Shown: in pieces, positions 36,201 to 42,298 of the stretch
Layout: each line of letters starts with the position of its first letter
How positions within the stretch are numbered: position 1 is the first letter of the stretch
Assembly (NCBI GenBank): GCA_002633025.1
Contig: NMRB01001074.1
Location: 163,921 to 227,920, forward strand
From: Notospermus geniculatus
Lineage: Eukaryota; Nemertea; Pilidiophora; Heteronemertea; Lineidae
Direction of reading: 5' to 3'
Length of the DNA stretch: 64,000 bases
Position numbers and translations under genes: made by a program
Notes under the pieces: model-generated
The model's database searches: none
Told to the model about the DNA's origin: nothing
What the model saw: only the letters and a program-made list of their open reading frames with translations

Positions 36201-37252
36201 ACAAGGGATACGGTAGCCACGCCCCATGAATATTTTACGGGCATGGAAGAATAGAACAGCTATCAGCTTGCGGTAGAGTGATGAAATGTCCCCAAGATCA
36301 ATGAGGACCTGAATTATTCAAGGTCCAATCGAACAGCTGTAACTCAAGCCGTTAAAATACAAACTATTTAAGGGATAACATTTTGATAACTTTAATCGAT
36401 CAAACTCAAACTATTGATTATTGGCCACGTTCAATTTCTATCAATACTTAAACAACAGCGACAGCGCAATTTTGAGATTACATGACTTCAGATCATTGAA
36501 CGGTGTCGAGATCACGATATCAAGTGCCGGTACTTCAACTGGACACCTGTAACTAAATGTCCACTTACCCTGGATCTATCAACTGTGAAGAGTTTCCGCA
36601 CGCCCATCCCAAATAACTCGCTCATGTCGTCTACGATTTGTTCGAAAGATTGAGCAGTTCGTCTGTTCAGTAACAACGTATGTTTTTCTGTATGATCTGT
36701 GTTTTTGTAAACAGTGATTTTCTTAGGAGTCCGATTTGACCTGATACTTGATGGTGAGGAGTCATCACTTGTTGTTTTATTACTATGTCTGGGGCGCCGC
36801 GGACCAGGATGCGGTCGCTGAGGTCCATCTGGGTCACTGGCAGTACCCCGTAAAAAGTCATTAAAGGCCCGTTGCCCACTGCGCGGTTTTGCCACACGCC
36901 ACGGTTTCCTGCGCACGACTCGATCAGGGTCTATTCCTTTTGCTTTGTTTCTGTTTGTAGAACACACATAACGTCCATTATTTTGTAACCCCTCCAATGA
37001 ATCGACGGCATGATTCCCACCCGGCGTCCAGATGGCACGAACACCAAACCCCAGATCCTTCATCCGGCTACTGAGTTCATTACACAAGGAGTCCATCGTC
37101 CGGTACCTCCTGTCGTTGAGAGTGACCCGGGTACCGGTGTAGTTCTGGTCACCATCTTTGTAGAAATACACAATCTTGGTCATACCTCCGTTGTGGAGGC
37201 GGTTGAAGGCCGTACCCGACCCCTTCCCTTGTTGCTCTGGACTTTGCTGCAT
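191..37252 (-). CDS. RP1L1: RP1/RP1L1-like giant gene: DCX-DCX-PLAT-PLAT-trefoil-trefoil-PLAT-PLAT-Ser/Thr-Pro repeats; 3' end off left edge
   Basis: Model by exon joining with GT/AG sites and matched phases. Core exons: 37252-36569, 35952-35772, 35323-35279, 34129-33966, 29802-29716, 28377-28245, 27901-27747, 27191-27113, 26845-26676, 26546-26414, 26122-26019, 25851-25678, 25298-24905, 24606-24391, 24216-24062, 23824-23599, 23040-22880, 22704-22547, 22200-22145, 21532-21509. Then 20913 or 20872-20279 (optional), 19738-19697, 19504-19361 (likely), 17727-2033 (giant), 1729-1649, 1311-1285, 946-911, 632-528, 247-191. DCX domains bind tubulin; in vertebrates RP1 and RP1L1 act at the photoreceptor axoneme. 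The start is supported by an in-frame TGA 36 nt upstream (37288-37286), just after an acceptor. The DCX pair closely resembles RP1/RP1L1, including the basic stretch between domains and the AQSFEQ / TQSFEA region. The C-terminal exons are nearly all phase 1-1. PLAT domains inside an RP1-type protein are unlike human RP1L1. A single transcript from DCX to the giant exon is inferred from strand, phase and lack of an intervening start; cDNA would settle it. Confidence 0.8.
528..632 (-). CDS. RP1L1: RP1L1-like exon, acidic
   Basis: 105 nt after TTCCCGTCCAG, before GTACAC; phase 1-1. It reads DSLIQNDDDARSTTLSDMS then AEDSFFKDNDSVTNT, an acidic disordered segment. Confidence 0.65.
911..946 (-). CDS. 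RP1L1: RP1L1-like small exon, probable
   Basis: 36 nt after CTGTGGGCAG, before GTACAT; phase 1-1; codes FLTRLQDFLDE. Confidence 0.5.
1285..1311 (-). CDS. RP1L1: RP1L1-like small exon, probable
   Basis: 27 nt after TTTTCCCCAG, before GTAAAC; phase 1-1; codes VGTITEGSR. Short, supported by splice sites and phase. Confidence 0.5.
1649..1729 (-). CDS. RP1L1: RP1L1-like exon after the giant exon, carrying one TTATGASPP motif
   Basis: After TCTTCTCCTTGACAG the phase 1-1 exon reads DYVYISHTTTATGASPPLS then VTPWHRS, ending before GTGATT. The repeat core TTATGASPP on a separate exon confirms that the gene continues past 2033 and that this is the same protein. Confidence 0.78.
2033..17727 (-). CDS. 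RP1L1: RP1L1-like giant exon: about 5,230 residues of Ser/Thr-Pro repeats
   Basis: The open frame starts before the first ATG (17563). After TTTCCTTGGACAG at 17728 it runs as DEQKKLVEYSDSESC with no stop, so this is an internal exon, not a gene start. It ends at CAACCAG before GTGATC. Order along the protein: acidic N-part; nonapeptide WE repeats; basic segment; 17-residue TTATGASP repeats; a long stretch of diverged motifs (RDAGTSVSPD, YRSVGTGPSP, VGVATSPF); a more complex region near 7-9.5 kb with basic and SP-rich parts; seven ATGASPP units (5.8-6.2 kb); and the 15-residue VDMATSPTPIPP array around the gap. It has no signal peptide or membrane segment and is almost wholly low-complexity and probably disordered. 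Human RP1 and RP1L1 also place most of their protein in one giant exon. The frame changes across the N run, explained by the gap size. Confidence 0.83.
2195..4856 (-). repeat. 45-bp coding repeat: VDMATSPTPIPPLDL array
   Basis: 15-residue units. About 13 copies flanking the gap (3990-4220 and 4476-4856) are almost identical, alternating PPLD and PPSD. Toward 2.2 kb the units diverge (VDVATSPLPSRTPEL, ADMATSPTPPRTPK). The gradient suggests expansion around 4.0-4.9 kb. The assembly gap sits inside the most uniform part, as expected for a collapsed array. Confidence 0.88.
4221..4475. other. Assembly gap (255 N) inside the 45-bp coding array
   Basis: The minus-strand repeat frame is in register 1 upstream and register 2 downstream of the gap. 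In-frame continuation needs a true length equal to 1 modulo 3, so the 255 N are an estimate. Confidence 0.95.
5795..6165 (-). repeat. Coding repeat block: TGTGASPP units separated by basic spacers
   Basis: Seven units of about 17-19 residues: STATGTSPPVV, STATGASPPVI, STDAGASPPD, STGTGASPPYT, TNTGTGASPPQQ, SSVATGASPPV, VDTGTGTSPPK. Each is followed by a Lys/Arg-rich spacer. These share the core motif with the 51-bp array but have drifted, so they are probably older copies. Confidence 0.8.
14100..15290 (-). repeat. 51-bp coding repeat: KTTATGASPVPPATPEY, about 23 copies
   Basis: I count 23 consecutive 17-residue units with core ATGASPVPP. Variant units recur with spacing seven: HRTTGTGASPVPPAIPE then YGTEAPRASPVTP, and later YNTTATEASSVPP then YGTEATRASPVTP. 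This suggests duplication of a block of about 357 bp within the array. The complement is also open, a by-product of the multiple-of-three unit. Confidence 0.88.
16195..16745 (-). repeat. 27-bp coding repeat: WE nonapeptides of alternating charge
   Basis: About two dozen nine-residue units. An acidic form (WESENTEPR, WDSENTEPR) alternates with a basic form (WERKNVQPK), giving a charge-alternating chain with one Trp per unit. Lies in the N-terminal part of the giant exon. Several units are near identical in DNA, suggesting recent expansion. Confidence 0.85.
17728..19360 (-). other. Intron before the giant exon
   Basis: Mostly AT-rich non-coding sequence. At 18170-18370 there is a degenerate repeat of a phrase containing TTTGGGCATCAATGA and TATTGGCATCAGTG. 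Only the weak exon candidate near 18.8 kb was seen. Confidence 0.5.
18770..18872 (-). other. Possible alternative terminal exon, weak
   Basis: After TTCTTCCGATTGGTGATAG a phase-1 frame reads QEKLDLRHLEKTAEKSSID, then FEYELC and a TAG stop. It could be a second alternative end placed before the giant exon, or chance. Confidence 0.22.
19361..19504 (-). CDS. RP1L1: RP1L1-like probable exon with ATTSP motif
   Basis: 144 nt after TTTTCATTCTAG and before GTCCAT, phase 1-1. It reads PLGGTDWEDNTLHPGG, then SPLPATTSPSLGYSFSR and a basic end KDHKKKQ. The open frame and the Ser-Pro motif favour coding; the donor is weak. Confidence 0.5.
19697..19738 (-). CDS. RP1L1: RP1L1-like acidic small exon
   Basis: 42 nt between CTCCACAG and GTGAGT, phase 1-1. 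It codes YDDNDEVYSDDFD. Its in and out phases match both exon 20/21 and the giant exon, so inclusion is optional without breaking frame. Confidence 0.6.
19984..20035 (-). CDS. Possible alternative terminal exon: acidic tail with stop
   Basis: After TATTTCAG the sequence reads DHEADDDDDDDEDSD and then TGA (19986-19984), with GAT repeats. Using the AAAG acceptor (first exon base 20030) it joins a phase-1 donor such as that of exon 21. That would end the protein as a short DCX-PLAT isoform without the giant exon. No AATAAA was seen close downstream. Confidence 0.35.
20279..20913 (-). CDS. RP1L1: RP1L1-like optional exon 21: disordered acidic/Ser-Pro segment
   Basis: Open reading frame of about 211 codons ending at a GTGAGT donor in phase 1. 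It contains NSVSVSPAPTAQ, SPPGDQGKE, LLGSPFNLVPDEGEE and an acidic stretch (ATEADDDSSSIHDN). It has no recognisable fold. The best acceptor (polypyrimidine then ATAG at 20914) gives phase 2, which does not fit exon 20. A weaker acceptor at 20873 (GCCCACAG) gives phase 1 and fits. It may be an alternative exon or belong to another isoform. Confidence 0.6.
21509..21532 (-). CDS. RP1L1: RP1L1-like exon 20: 24-nt acidic microexon
   Basis: Flanked by CAATCAG and GTGAGT. In phase 1-1 it reads EPTPELQD, following the PLAT4 tail VT. Very short, so support rests on phase and splice sites. Confidence 0.55.
21676..21857. mobile_element. MITE-like element, family B, copy 1
   Basis: Ends GGCGCTCCTCCACTTGACA and TGTCAAGTGGAGGAGCACC are inverted repeats. 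The interior has TTGTTTGTGTCATTGGTCT and GTGAATTGCCCAT, both also in the copy at 31500. Confidence 0.75.
22145..23040 (-). CDS. RP1L1: RP1L1-like exons 17-19: PLAT domain 4
   Basis: Exons 23040-22880 (1/0), 22704-22547 (0/2) and 22200-22145 (2/1). Landmarks are YKILVKTGSEPGSDTDAK, INLYGERGDTGKR, VDTFEIEGVSLGKLDKAV, SHDGEGPGEGWFCEE, YVFHCGRWLDAGVDD. The Arg-Trp pair is split by the phase-2 intron. This is the last folded domain before the disordered tail. Confidence 0.87.
23269..23457. other. Assembly gap (189 N) next to a poly-G run
   Basis: The gap follows a run of 15 G (23253-23267), a typical cause of assembly failure. It lies in the intron between PLAT3 and PLAT4. Confidence 0.95.
23599..24216 (-). 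CDS. RP1L1: RP1L1-like exons 15-16: PLAT domain 3
   Basis: Exons 24216-24062 (phase 1/0) and 23824-23599 (0/1). Landmarks are GDWKVWIHSEQTATGGD, IAIVAYGSDGRSPPI, FNEGNTDEFK, LYKIRLELLCDDPKAAISWY, FKFNRWLSTQHDN. The second exon fuses what are two exons in PLAT1. The assembly gap at 23269-23457 lies in the following intron, so no coding sequence is lost there. Confidence 0.85.
24391..24606 (-). CDS. RP1L1: RP1L1-like exon 14: basic Pro/Ser-rich linker
   Basis: A 216-nt phase 1-1 exon. It codes a disordered, strongly basic segment with SP and TP pairs (PAPSPPPPSPE, KPKKRRTPVRSASP, KTKSPERKSPAKSPE). The KSP pattern resembles neurofilament and MAP tails. It separates the trefoil pair from PLAT3. 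Confidence 0.8.
24905..25298 (-). CDS. RP1L1: RP1L1-like exon 13: probable beta-trefoil domain 2
   Basis: A single 394-nt exon (phase 0/1) with a complete second trefoil-like unit. It starts GQFRDESIIMLCTSMTQT, then AQFKVKKISTGSVRMFESAV, YIQMKDNKCDCMGTG, HFKVRRCKEQGYVTLESV and GLFIGLTPDGQIKPT, ending IWLFPEVIQ. Three similar strand triplets are visible. A small cysteine cluster (CDCMGTGDSYC) sits in the middle loop. Confidence 0.75.
25678..26546 (-). CDS. RP1L1: RP1L1-like exons 10-12: probable beta-trefoil domain 1
   Basis: Exons 26546-26414, 26122-26019 and 25851-25678 (phases 0/1, 1/0, 0/0). The protein shows repeated short beta-strand units: GSQIMLFSKVTQKPVRI, VTLSSNKRQKYHLSVD, FRVCVQPDRSVMLESV, QHLNIQKDGYPGDTRG, KQFFVFC. 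The spacing of 'V.L.S....yl.i...G' followed by F.V is that of beta-trefoil folds (fascin/FGF/IL-1 type). The fold is inferred from pattern only; structure prediction would decide. Confidence 0.7.
26676..27901 (-). CDS. RP1L1: RP1L1-like exons 7-9: PLAT domain 2
   Basis: Exons 27901-27747, 27191-27113 and 26845-26676 with phases 1/0, 0/1 and 1/0. Landmarks are KYQVKVITGDFYNAGTKA, VYVTVYGTNGDTG, DIFEVEAVDLGNLKRV, GHDGDGAGNGWFLDKV and FPCSRWLDEDEEDS. An acidic then helical stretch (KIVRELKIQEEYFMDKLAAE) links it to the trefoil region. Confidence 0.87.
27597..27721. mobile_element. MITE-like foldback, family A, copy 1
   Basis: Arms GGGCCGTATTTTAAAACGTT and AACGTTCTAAAATACGACCC, with inner arms on GGTCCACCTTAAATCTATTG / CAATAGACTTAAGGTCGACC. 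About 125 bp, nearly all folded. Copy 2 is at 30641. Confidence 0.8.
28245..34129 (-). CDS. RP1L1: RP1L1-like exons 4-6: PLAT domain 1
   Basis: Three exons (34129-33966, 29802-29716, 28377-28245) with phases 1/0, 0/0 and 0/1 encode a full PLAT/LH2 beta-sandwich. Landmarks in order are GKWKVYVTTGDDEDAGT, VSLTIYGDRGNSG, FQKGHIDEF, IYKIRIAHDN, PAWFCNEV, LIFKVDRWFARD. The aromatic-Trp motif (AWF..V) and the terminal RW are typical of the PLAT domains of LOXHD1. The 4.2-kb intron between the first two exons holds transposon-like repeats. Confidence 0.85.
28520..28652 (-). repeat. tRNA-derived SINE-like copy
   Basis: On the minus strand GGTGTAGTGGTTCGG (A box) and GGTTCGAATCCCAC (B box). It lies in the intron upstream (5') of RP1L1-like exon 6. 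Confidence 0.55.
30641..30765. mobile_element. MITE-like foldback, family A, copy 2 (opposite orientation)
   Basis: Same arms (GGCCCGTATTCTAGAACGTT). The loop phrase TTCTCGATGGTTTTAC of copy 1 appears here as its complement, so this copy is inverted. Confidence 0.8.
31500..31697. mobile_element. MITE-like element, family B, copy 2
   Basis: Shares TCGTTTGTGTCATTGGTCTT and GTGAATTGCCCAT with copy 1; the terminal repeats are more decayed. Lies in the PLAT1 intron. Confidence 0.7.
35279..35323 (-). CDS. RP1L1: RP1L1-like exon 3: short basic linker
   Basis: A 45-nt phase 1-1 exon between CCACAG and GTAAGT. It codes SPRRWRSVHSRPRK, an Arg-rich linker between DCX2 and the first PLAT domain. It is small enough to be a chance match, but phase and splice sites are good. 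Confidence 0.6.
35424..35685. mobile_element. Foldback element in RP1L1-like intron
   Basis: ATGGCGTCCACTAGGGC near the left end and GCGCTCTAGTGGACGCCAC near the right end are inverted. Inner arms include GCGGAATGC / GCATTCC-type pairs. About 260 bp between exons 2 and 3. Confidence 0.55.
35772..35952 (-). CDS. RP1L1: RP1L1-like exon 2: end of DCX2
   Basis: Phase 0 in, phase 1 out (GTAAGT donor). It reads VQSLTDIFHGPDQYIVCSNE and so completes DCX2 (SL..L / Y.V.S pattern). A polar tail rich in Asn, Arg and Thr follows. The join to exon 1 gives DRSR-VQSL, matching the RR-V-SL junction of RP1-type DCX2. Confidence 0.85.
36006..36179. mobile_element. MITE-like element, family C, copy 1
   Basis: Bounded by AATAGGAGC and GCTCCTATT inverted ends. 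Interior phrases GCAGTCAGCCGC, AGCGGACCAA, GGGTCCGCTA and GCATTGAATTGGGCC recur at 61690. Confidence 0.78.
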
Positions 37253-37289
37253 TTTAGCGGTGTCAGAGTAGAATTGGTGAAGTATTCAC
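36569..37289 (-). CDS. RP1L1: RP1L1-like exon 1: 5'UTR end, ATG, DCX1 and first half of DCX2
   Basis: The exon begins after an acceptor at 37290, and the ATG is at 37252. It codes 228 residues and ends in phase 0 before GTAAGT. Residues about 25-100 form DCX1 (start KIVYFYKDGDQNYTG, end GRYVCS). A basic linker (RRKPWRVAKPRSG) follows, then DCX2 from about residue 170 (KKITVYKNTDHTEK, AQSFEQIVDDMSELFG, VRKLFTVDRSR). Family knowledge: tandem DCX domains bind microtubules. The DCX1-linker-DCX2 spacing matches RP1/RP1L1 rather than doublecortin kinases. Confidence 0.88.
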
Positions 37290-37768
37290 CTGCAAGGATA
37301 CAGAAAGTAGGATGATGTAAGTACTTCATGAAAGTCCAAGGTTGTAAATATAGAAAAAATACCATATCTTGGAGAAAAGGATTCCATCCGCTGCTACACA
37401 CAATGGGGATGAAACCCTCATGAAAACAGCAGCTATCCAATCATGAAGCCCATACCCCGCCAGAGCATCTAATAGGGTACTTCAAACCCAAACAAAACGA
37501 CCAAAACCGGTTGCCCACGACAACGGAATCGATATGTGAATAAATTATTAAGTTTGTGCTCTTGGAATGACAGGCAGGCAAAAGTACTTTATAACGCACT
37601 TCAAATATTTGGTAACCGGTCTTCAATGACACAATGATAATGAAAACGGTTCAATCAGCACAGACACTGACGCTGGTTTCAATTTCACAAAAGTTCAACC
37701 AAAAATCCTGTATCATTTCACCAACTGTCATTGGAATCCTCATCACTTTATCTGGCAAATGTAGGAGA

Positions 37769-37916
37769 AGGCTAGGAATACACCGAACGCGATACATTGA
37801 TGCACGCGGCAAAGGCTTTGTTATTTTCCACCGCACTGGTTTTCAAACCATAAATCGCGCACGTTGCCCTGTCACACACGATATCGCGTTCGGTTTACTG
37901 GTATTCCTAGCCGAAA
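37769..37916. mobile_element. Foldback element in the 5'UTR intron
   Basis: GGCTAGGAATACACCGAACG and CGTTCGGTTTACTGGTATTC (then CTAGCC) form inverted ends around about 150 bp. Confidence 0.65.
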
Positions 37917-37993
37917 CTAGAGAGTGCGTGGAGCAGACCTGCAGTGGCCTACCTATCACAAGGAGAATGGCTCTAATGAGATATTGATCTCAC

Positions 37994-38340
37994 CCTAAGG
38001 CCAAAAAAAGTAAAGTATTTGTTTCTTGTCCGCGCCCGCGTCGTTCCCAGACCCTCCGCATCGAAATTTTTTTTTCTCACCAATTTCAAATTTTCCCACT
38101 TTTCTTACGCAGCGCCTTCTATACAATGCACAGAAATGCTTCATCACTTGAAATCATCTTTATTTTTCATGAAATCTGTGCTTTAAACATGTAGAGAGAT
38201 AGTTTGCTGGTGGTATTTCCCCCCATCCATGAAGAAAACAGAAAAAAAATTATTTGAAAATAAAAAAAAAATTCGCATGCCCGCATCAATTTTCGCTGAG
38301 TTGCTGGACAAGAAACAGACAATTTTTTTTTTGGCCTAAC
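37994..38340. mobile_element. Foldback element with A/T-run arms
   Basis: Left arm AGGCCAAAAAAAGTAAAG then GTTTCTTGTCC; right arm GGACAAGAAAC then TTTTTTTTGGCCT. Internal arms GACCCTCCGCATCG / AATTCGCATGCCCGCATC add to the fold. The right end is followed by AACCCTAACC. Confidence 0.6.
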
Positions 38341-39699
38341 CCTAACCTTAACCCCCACATCTCCAGAGGCGACAAGCTTTGATGATATCACGCAGGAGGA
38401 AACCAGAGTCTTACAATGTATTTGGTAATGCCAGCGACTGGACGAGCAAACTTTGATCAGATTATCCAATAAAAGAATAAATAATGTGTCCGTTGGCCTG
38501 TTCACCTTTCAGAAAGTCAGTGTTCTCCATTTGCTGAATTTTGGATGGACGCTTATGATGTCACCATTCTGGTGTGTAACTTTTTAAACTTAGGCCTATG
38601 GAAGATTTCTCATTGATGGGAAAAGTCTCCCTTTTTTGCTTACCACTCCTATCCATTCATATACTTTCAACAATCGCTTACTAAGTGTGCAACACTGAAA
38701 CTCCAAATACATATCTCACGGCAGCTATGAATTCATAAGACACCACACATCTAAAAGGCTTCACTTGTAACCATAGGCCTAAGGTCGCAACATAAATATA
38801 TAGGTTACATGCATGACTGATTTTGAGAGCTCACTTTGATTAAGTATATATTGACTTTGATATTGTTGAAGAAGACTTTACGAGTACATAATAATTCTCA
38901 CTAAAAAGATCCACAAACCATGAAAGCCAACATTCTTCAGAGTTTTTAAAATCAACAAGCAATTTCGTCGTGGTGAGATTACACAAGAAAAATCAACAGC
39001 TGTGTCGGTCAAGCAATTGACAGGCTAGCAGAAGTAGAATTCCATCAATTCTGAAAGATTTGCCGAGGAAAATTTTATCACAGGTTCAAGTGGGGGTCGG
39101 CCAAAAAGGAATCCACCCAAGACTTTGGGTACTTTGCAAATTACATGTACCTAGTGTATATTTATGAACCTTTTAAATCACAAGTCCCCCAACATCTCTG
39201 ACATGATAGTACAATAAACCACCTGAAACCCATGTCATCACGATATTTACCCATTTGCTCTTAAAATGATGACATTCTATCAAAATGATAGCATCAGCGT
39301 TCAGTAGCAGACGGATTCTATTCAATGAAACATCGTCTCGTTTGTTTATTGATTAATCAGTGTCATTACACATCTCCAATACAATGAACCACCCACTCCG
39401 TATAGCATATTCATGGCATTAAAAAATGCCATCCTACATTTGAAATACTTTCACAAACCCACACTGAAACATTTGCTGGGTTTCTCTCCAGTAACATTTG
39501 ACACTTCCCATTCAATTCAACTTCAACTTCAAGGCTTATGCGCCCTACAGTTTTACAGTTATTCTCCACACACTCTATTCTCCTGGTGGCAGGTCAGGGG
39601 AACCTCCTCTTTTGCCACCTTTCTACATTGTAGAAAGTCTGGAACGCCTTGTTTATTTAACAGGTCACTGCATGGGGAACCATGTTTTGAAGATGGGGA

Positions 39700-39800
39700 T
39701 TTGGCCTAGTGGTAAAGGCATGCTGCCCCTGAGTGCTGGCAATTGATGCCTTATGCGAGGGTCCGTGGGTTCGAATCCGATAGGAAGCTATGTCTTTCAC
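39700..39800 (+). repeat. tRNA-derived SINE-like copy
   Basis: A-box-like TGGCCTAGTGGTAAAGG and B-box GGTTCGAATCC at tRNA-like spacing, but no cloverleaf tRNA. A SINE head rather than a tRNA gene. Confidence 0.6.
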
Positions 39801-40072
39801 CTTAGAAACCCGTTACTATTTCATGTTTCTCTACATTGAGAGGCCAACATTGAAGAAAATTCCATCCCTAACAACCTGAAACATCCTAGTCTTCTGCTTC
39901 ACAAATGCCCCTTCCATCGCACTTGTCACTGTCATTGATTGCCAGAGTTGCCAGGATGACTCTGATTGTTCATTTCTCTTTGATTTCTCTATAATCAGGA
40001 CACCTCTAGGTTCCAAGGTGTCCCCAGAGAGGTTTCTCATCATTCTCAACAAGACTGGTTCCCAGCTGCATT

Positions 40073-40488
40073 TCATCTTCAGTGATACCACTCTGAGATT
40101 TTCAAACTGTTGAATGTCTCATCTTCAGTGATACCACTCTGAGATTTTCAAACTGTTGAATGTCTCATCTTCAGTGATACCACTCTGAGATTTTCAAACT
40201 GTTGAATGTCTCATCTTCAGTGATACCACTCTGAGATTTTCAAACTGTTGAATGTCTCATCTTGAGTGATACCACTCTGAGATTTTCAAACTGTTGAATG
40301 TCTCATCTTGAGTGATACCACTCTGAGATTTTCAAACTGATGGATGTCTCATCTTGAGTGATACCACTCTGAGATTTTCAAACTGTTGGATGTATCATCT
40401 TCAGTGATACCACTCTGAGATTTCCAAACTGTTGAATGTCTCATCTTCAGTGATACCACTCTGAGATTTCCAAACTGTTGGATGTCTC
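40073..40488. repeat. 46-bp tandem repeat, about nine copies
   Basis: Unit contains CATCTTCAGTGATACCACTC and TGAGATTTTCAAACTGTTGA. Copies differ by a few bases (CTTGAGTG, TTTCCAAAC). Non-coding, in the 5'UTR intron. Confidence 0.9.
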
Positions 40489-41099
40489 AGACGTCAACCT
40501 CTCAACAGGATCAACCTGAGTTTCTAACACTTGCACAGAGCGTCCTCTTATCTAATGGAGAGGTTCTTGATATGAAGGAAACGGGTATCTTCTGTCTGGA
40601 TATGAATTCTGAAGGTCACTCTTTCTGGTGGGCTTCACCACTCCATGAAGACACTCACCAGTGCATGATAGAAAGTAGGCCTTCACCCCGAGTGAGTTTG
40701 AACAGACTGATCATCCCCTCTCCTCTGAGTAAGACCGCGTCATTGTCATTTTACCTACCTATATACCACGCTTTGATGACCCCGTACATTGTCATTTAAA
40801 AGCGCTATATTGTCAATATGTTTTGCGTACAACGCGTTCATAGTAACCACTTATCCAAAACAAGAGAGACTACGGAAGCATTCATTAAAATTATCCAGCG
40901 AATTAGAGGCAGGAGGTATTGCTCCATGCATAAAAGATGGGAATTATTGAGTTTTAGGGTTTGGATTAGCTCTCCAACAGACATCCTGTGTGTCATGGCA
41001 TGCAGGGGGAGTGGGGAGGGTTTTGAGTTGAGTGAGTCATGAGTGGACGGTGTATTTTCATCCATACACGGAGTAATGAAGAAACTTTATCAATATATT

Positions 41100-41280
41100 G
41101 AATTGGTGAATGAACCAAGTATCTCCTGATTGTCTGTCCGGCCCATGCCACTAGACCACTGCTGGTCTGAACTGACAGGAGTGGGGGGACACTTCATCAA
41201 AACTATAAACTGGTGAATGAACCAAGGACCTCCTGATAGTTAGACAGGCCCAGGCCACTGGACCACTGCTACATGTATTC
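41100..41280 (-). repeat. Two tandem tRNA-like repeat units, about 107 bp apart
   Basis: TGAATGAACCAAG, CTCCTGAT and GACCACTGCT recur in both units. The complement has GCAGTGGTCCAGTGGC and GGTTCATTC, reminiscent of decayed A and B boxes. Confidence 0.45.
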
Positions 41281-41731
41281 TGTCATGACTGGAGTGAAGA
41301 AACTTTATCCAGATTTAACAGTGAGGCCCAAAGGCGGCTCTCCACCTGCAAGTTTTCTTTGTGGTTGAGAATATTACTTAAACTAAACTAGACTAGACCA
41401 GTGACTGCAGTTCGGAACTGGTTTTCACAGCCTGAATCTGTTCATGACTGATTGATCGGCGAGGAACTTTCCTGACGCGATCACATTCATGACATGAGAT
41501 CAAGTGATTATAAGATCAATGCCATCATGTCATGACTCTCAATCACGCACCATATTGACAGCAACAGGTGCATGTTCCCTGAACTCAGGAAAAGCATGAT
41601 CTGCTGCAACTGGACCTTAATACATGTATTACGCTAAAAGATGAAGATGAGAGATGAAAGTCAGAGACATGGCATCCAACATGAATGATATCCAAAGAAA
41701 GAGAAAGCACAAAAATTGACACACAAAATGA

Positions 41732-41906
41732 TGATAAACAGGAAGTCAATTTCCAGAATCTTAGCAAATTTTCGACTTTCAAGTCGAGCAACCAGAAGTG
41801 TATAATTACACTTCTGGTAGCTCGACTTGAAAGTGCCAGCCTGAAAAAGACCCTGCTTGGGGTCGAAAATTTGTTAAGATTCTGGAAACTGACTTCCTGG
41901 TTATCA
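41732..41906. mobile_element. Foldback element, nested arms
   Basis: Outer arms TGATAAACAGGAAGTCAATT and AACTGACTTCCTGGTTATCA. An inner hairpin (CGACTTTCAAGTCGAGC / GCTCGACTTGAAAGT) is centred on GTAATTACAC. A related fragment occurs at 59218-59310. Confidence 0.7.
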
Positions 41907-42216
41907 CCAACATGAATTAGGGGTTCAATTACAAAGGTGATAAACAAGAAAGCCATCCCACTGTCTTAACATATTCACCATCAGTGGGAATTCCATAAGC
42001 TACCAAATCTGGAAATCTCACTGAAATCCAATGTCATTAGGCATGTTAGGTATTCATTGGAAAGTACAAATGTACTCTCTCAGAGCTTTCCAATGATTGA
42101 AATTGAAGGGAGCACAAAAGCAAACAGCTAAATATCAGGTACATTGTGTCAGGGTTCACTTGTGTCCCTTGGTTAATGCCAGGTGTGCTAGGAAAAGGGT
42201 AAGAATCTCAAGGATC

Positions 42217-42298
42217 CAAAAATATCAAAAAAAACAGCATCAGGCCTCAAATGAATGCTGTCATACCAAGGCCTGATACTGTTTTTTGGATATTTTGC
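42217..42298. mobile_element. Short perfect-like hairpin
   Basis: Arms ATATCAAAAAAAACAGCATC then AGGCCT, and AGGCCTGATACTGTTTTTTG then GATAT. About 80 bp, MITE-like. Confidence 0.6.

Noticed and set aside
39700-39800. Functional tRNA gene
   Set aside because: A and B box-like motifs are present, but no acceptor stem or anticodon arm could be drawn. It fits a tRNA-derived repeat.
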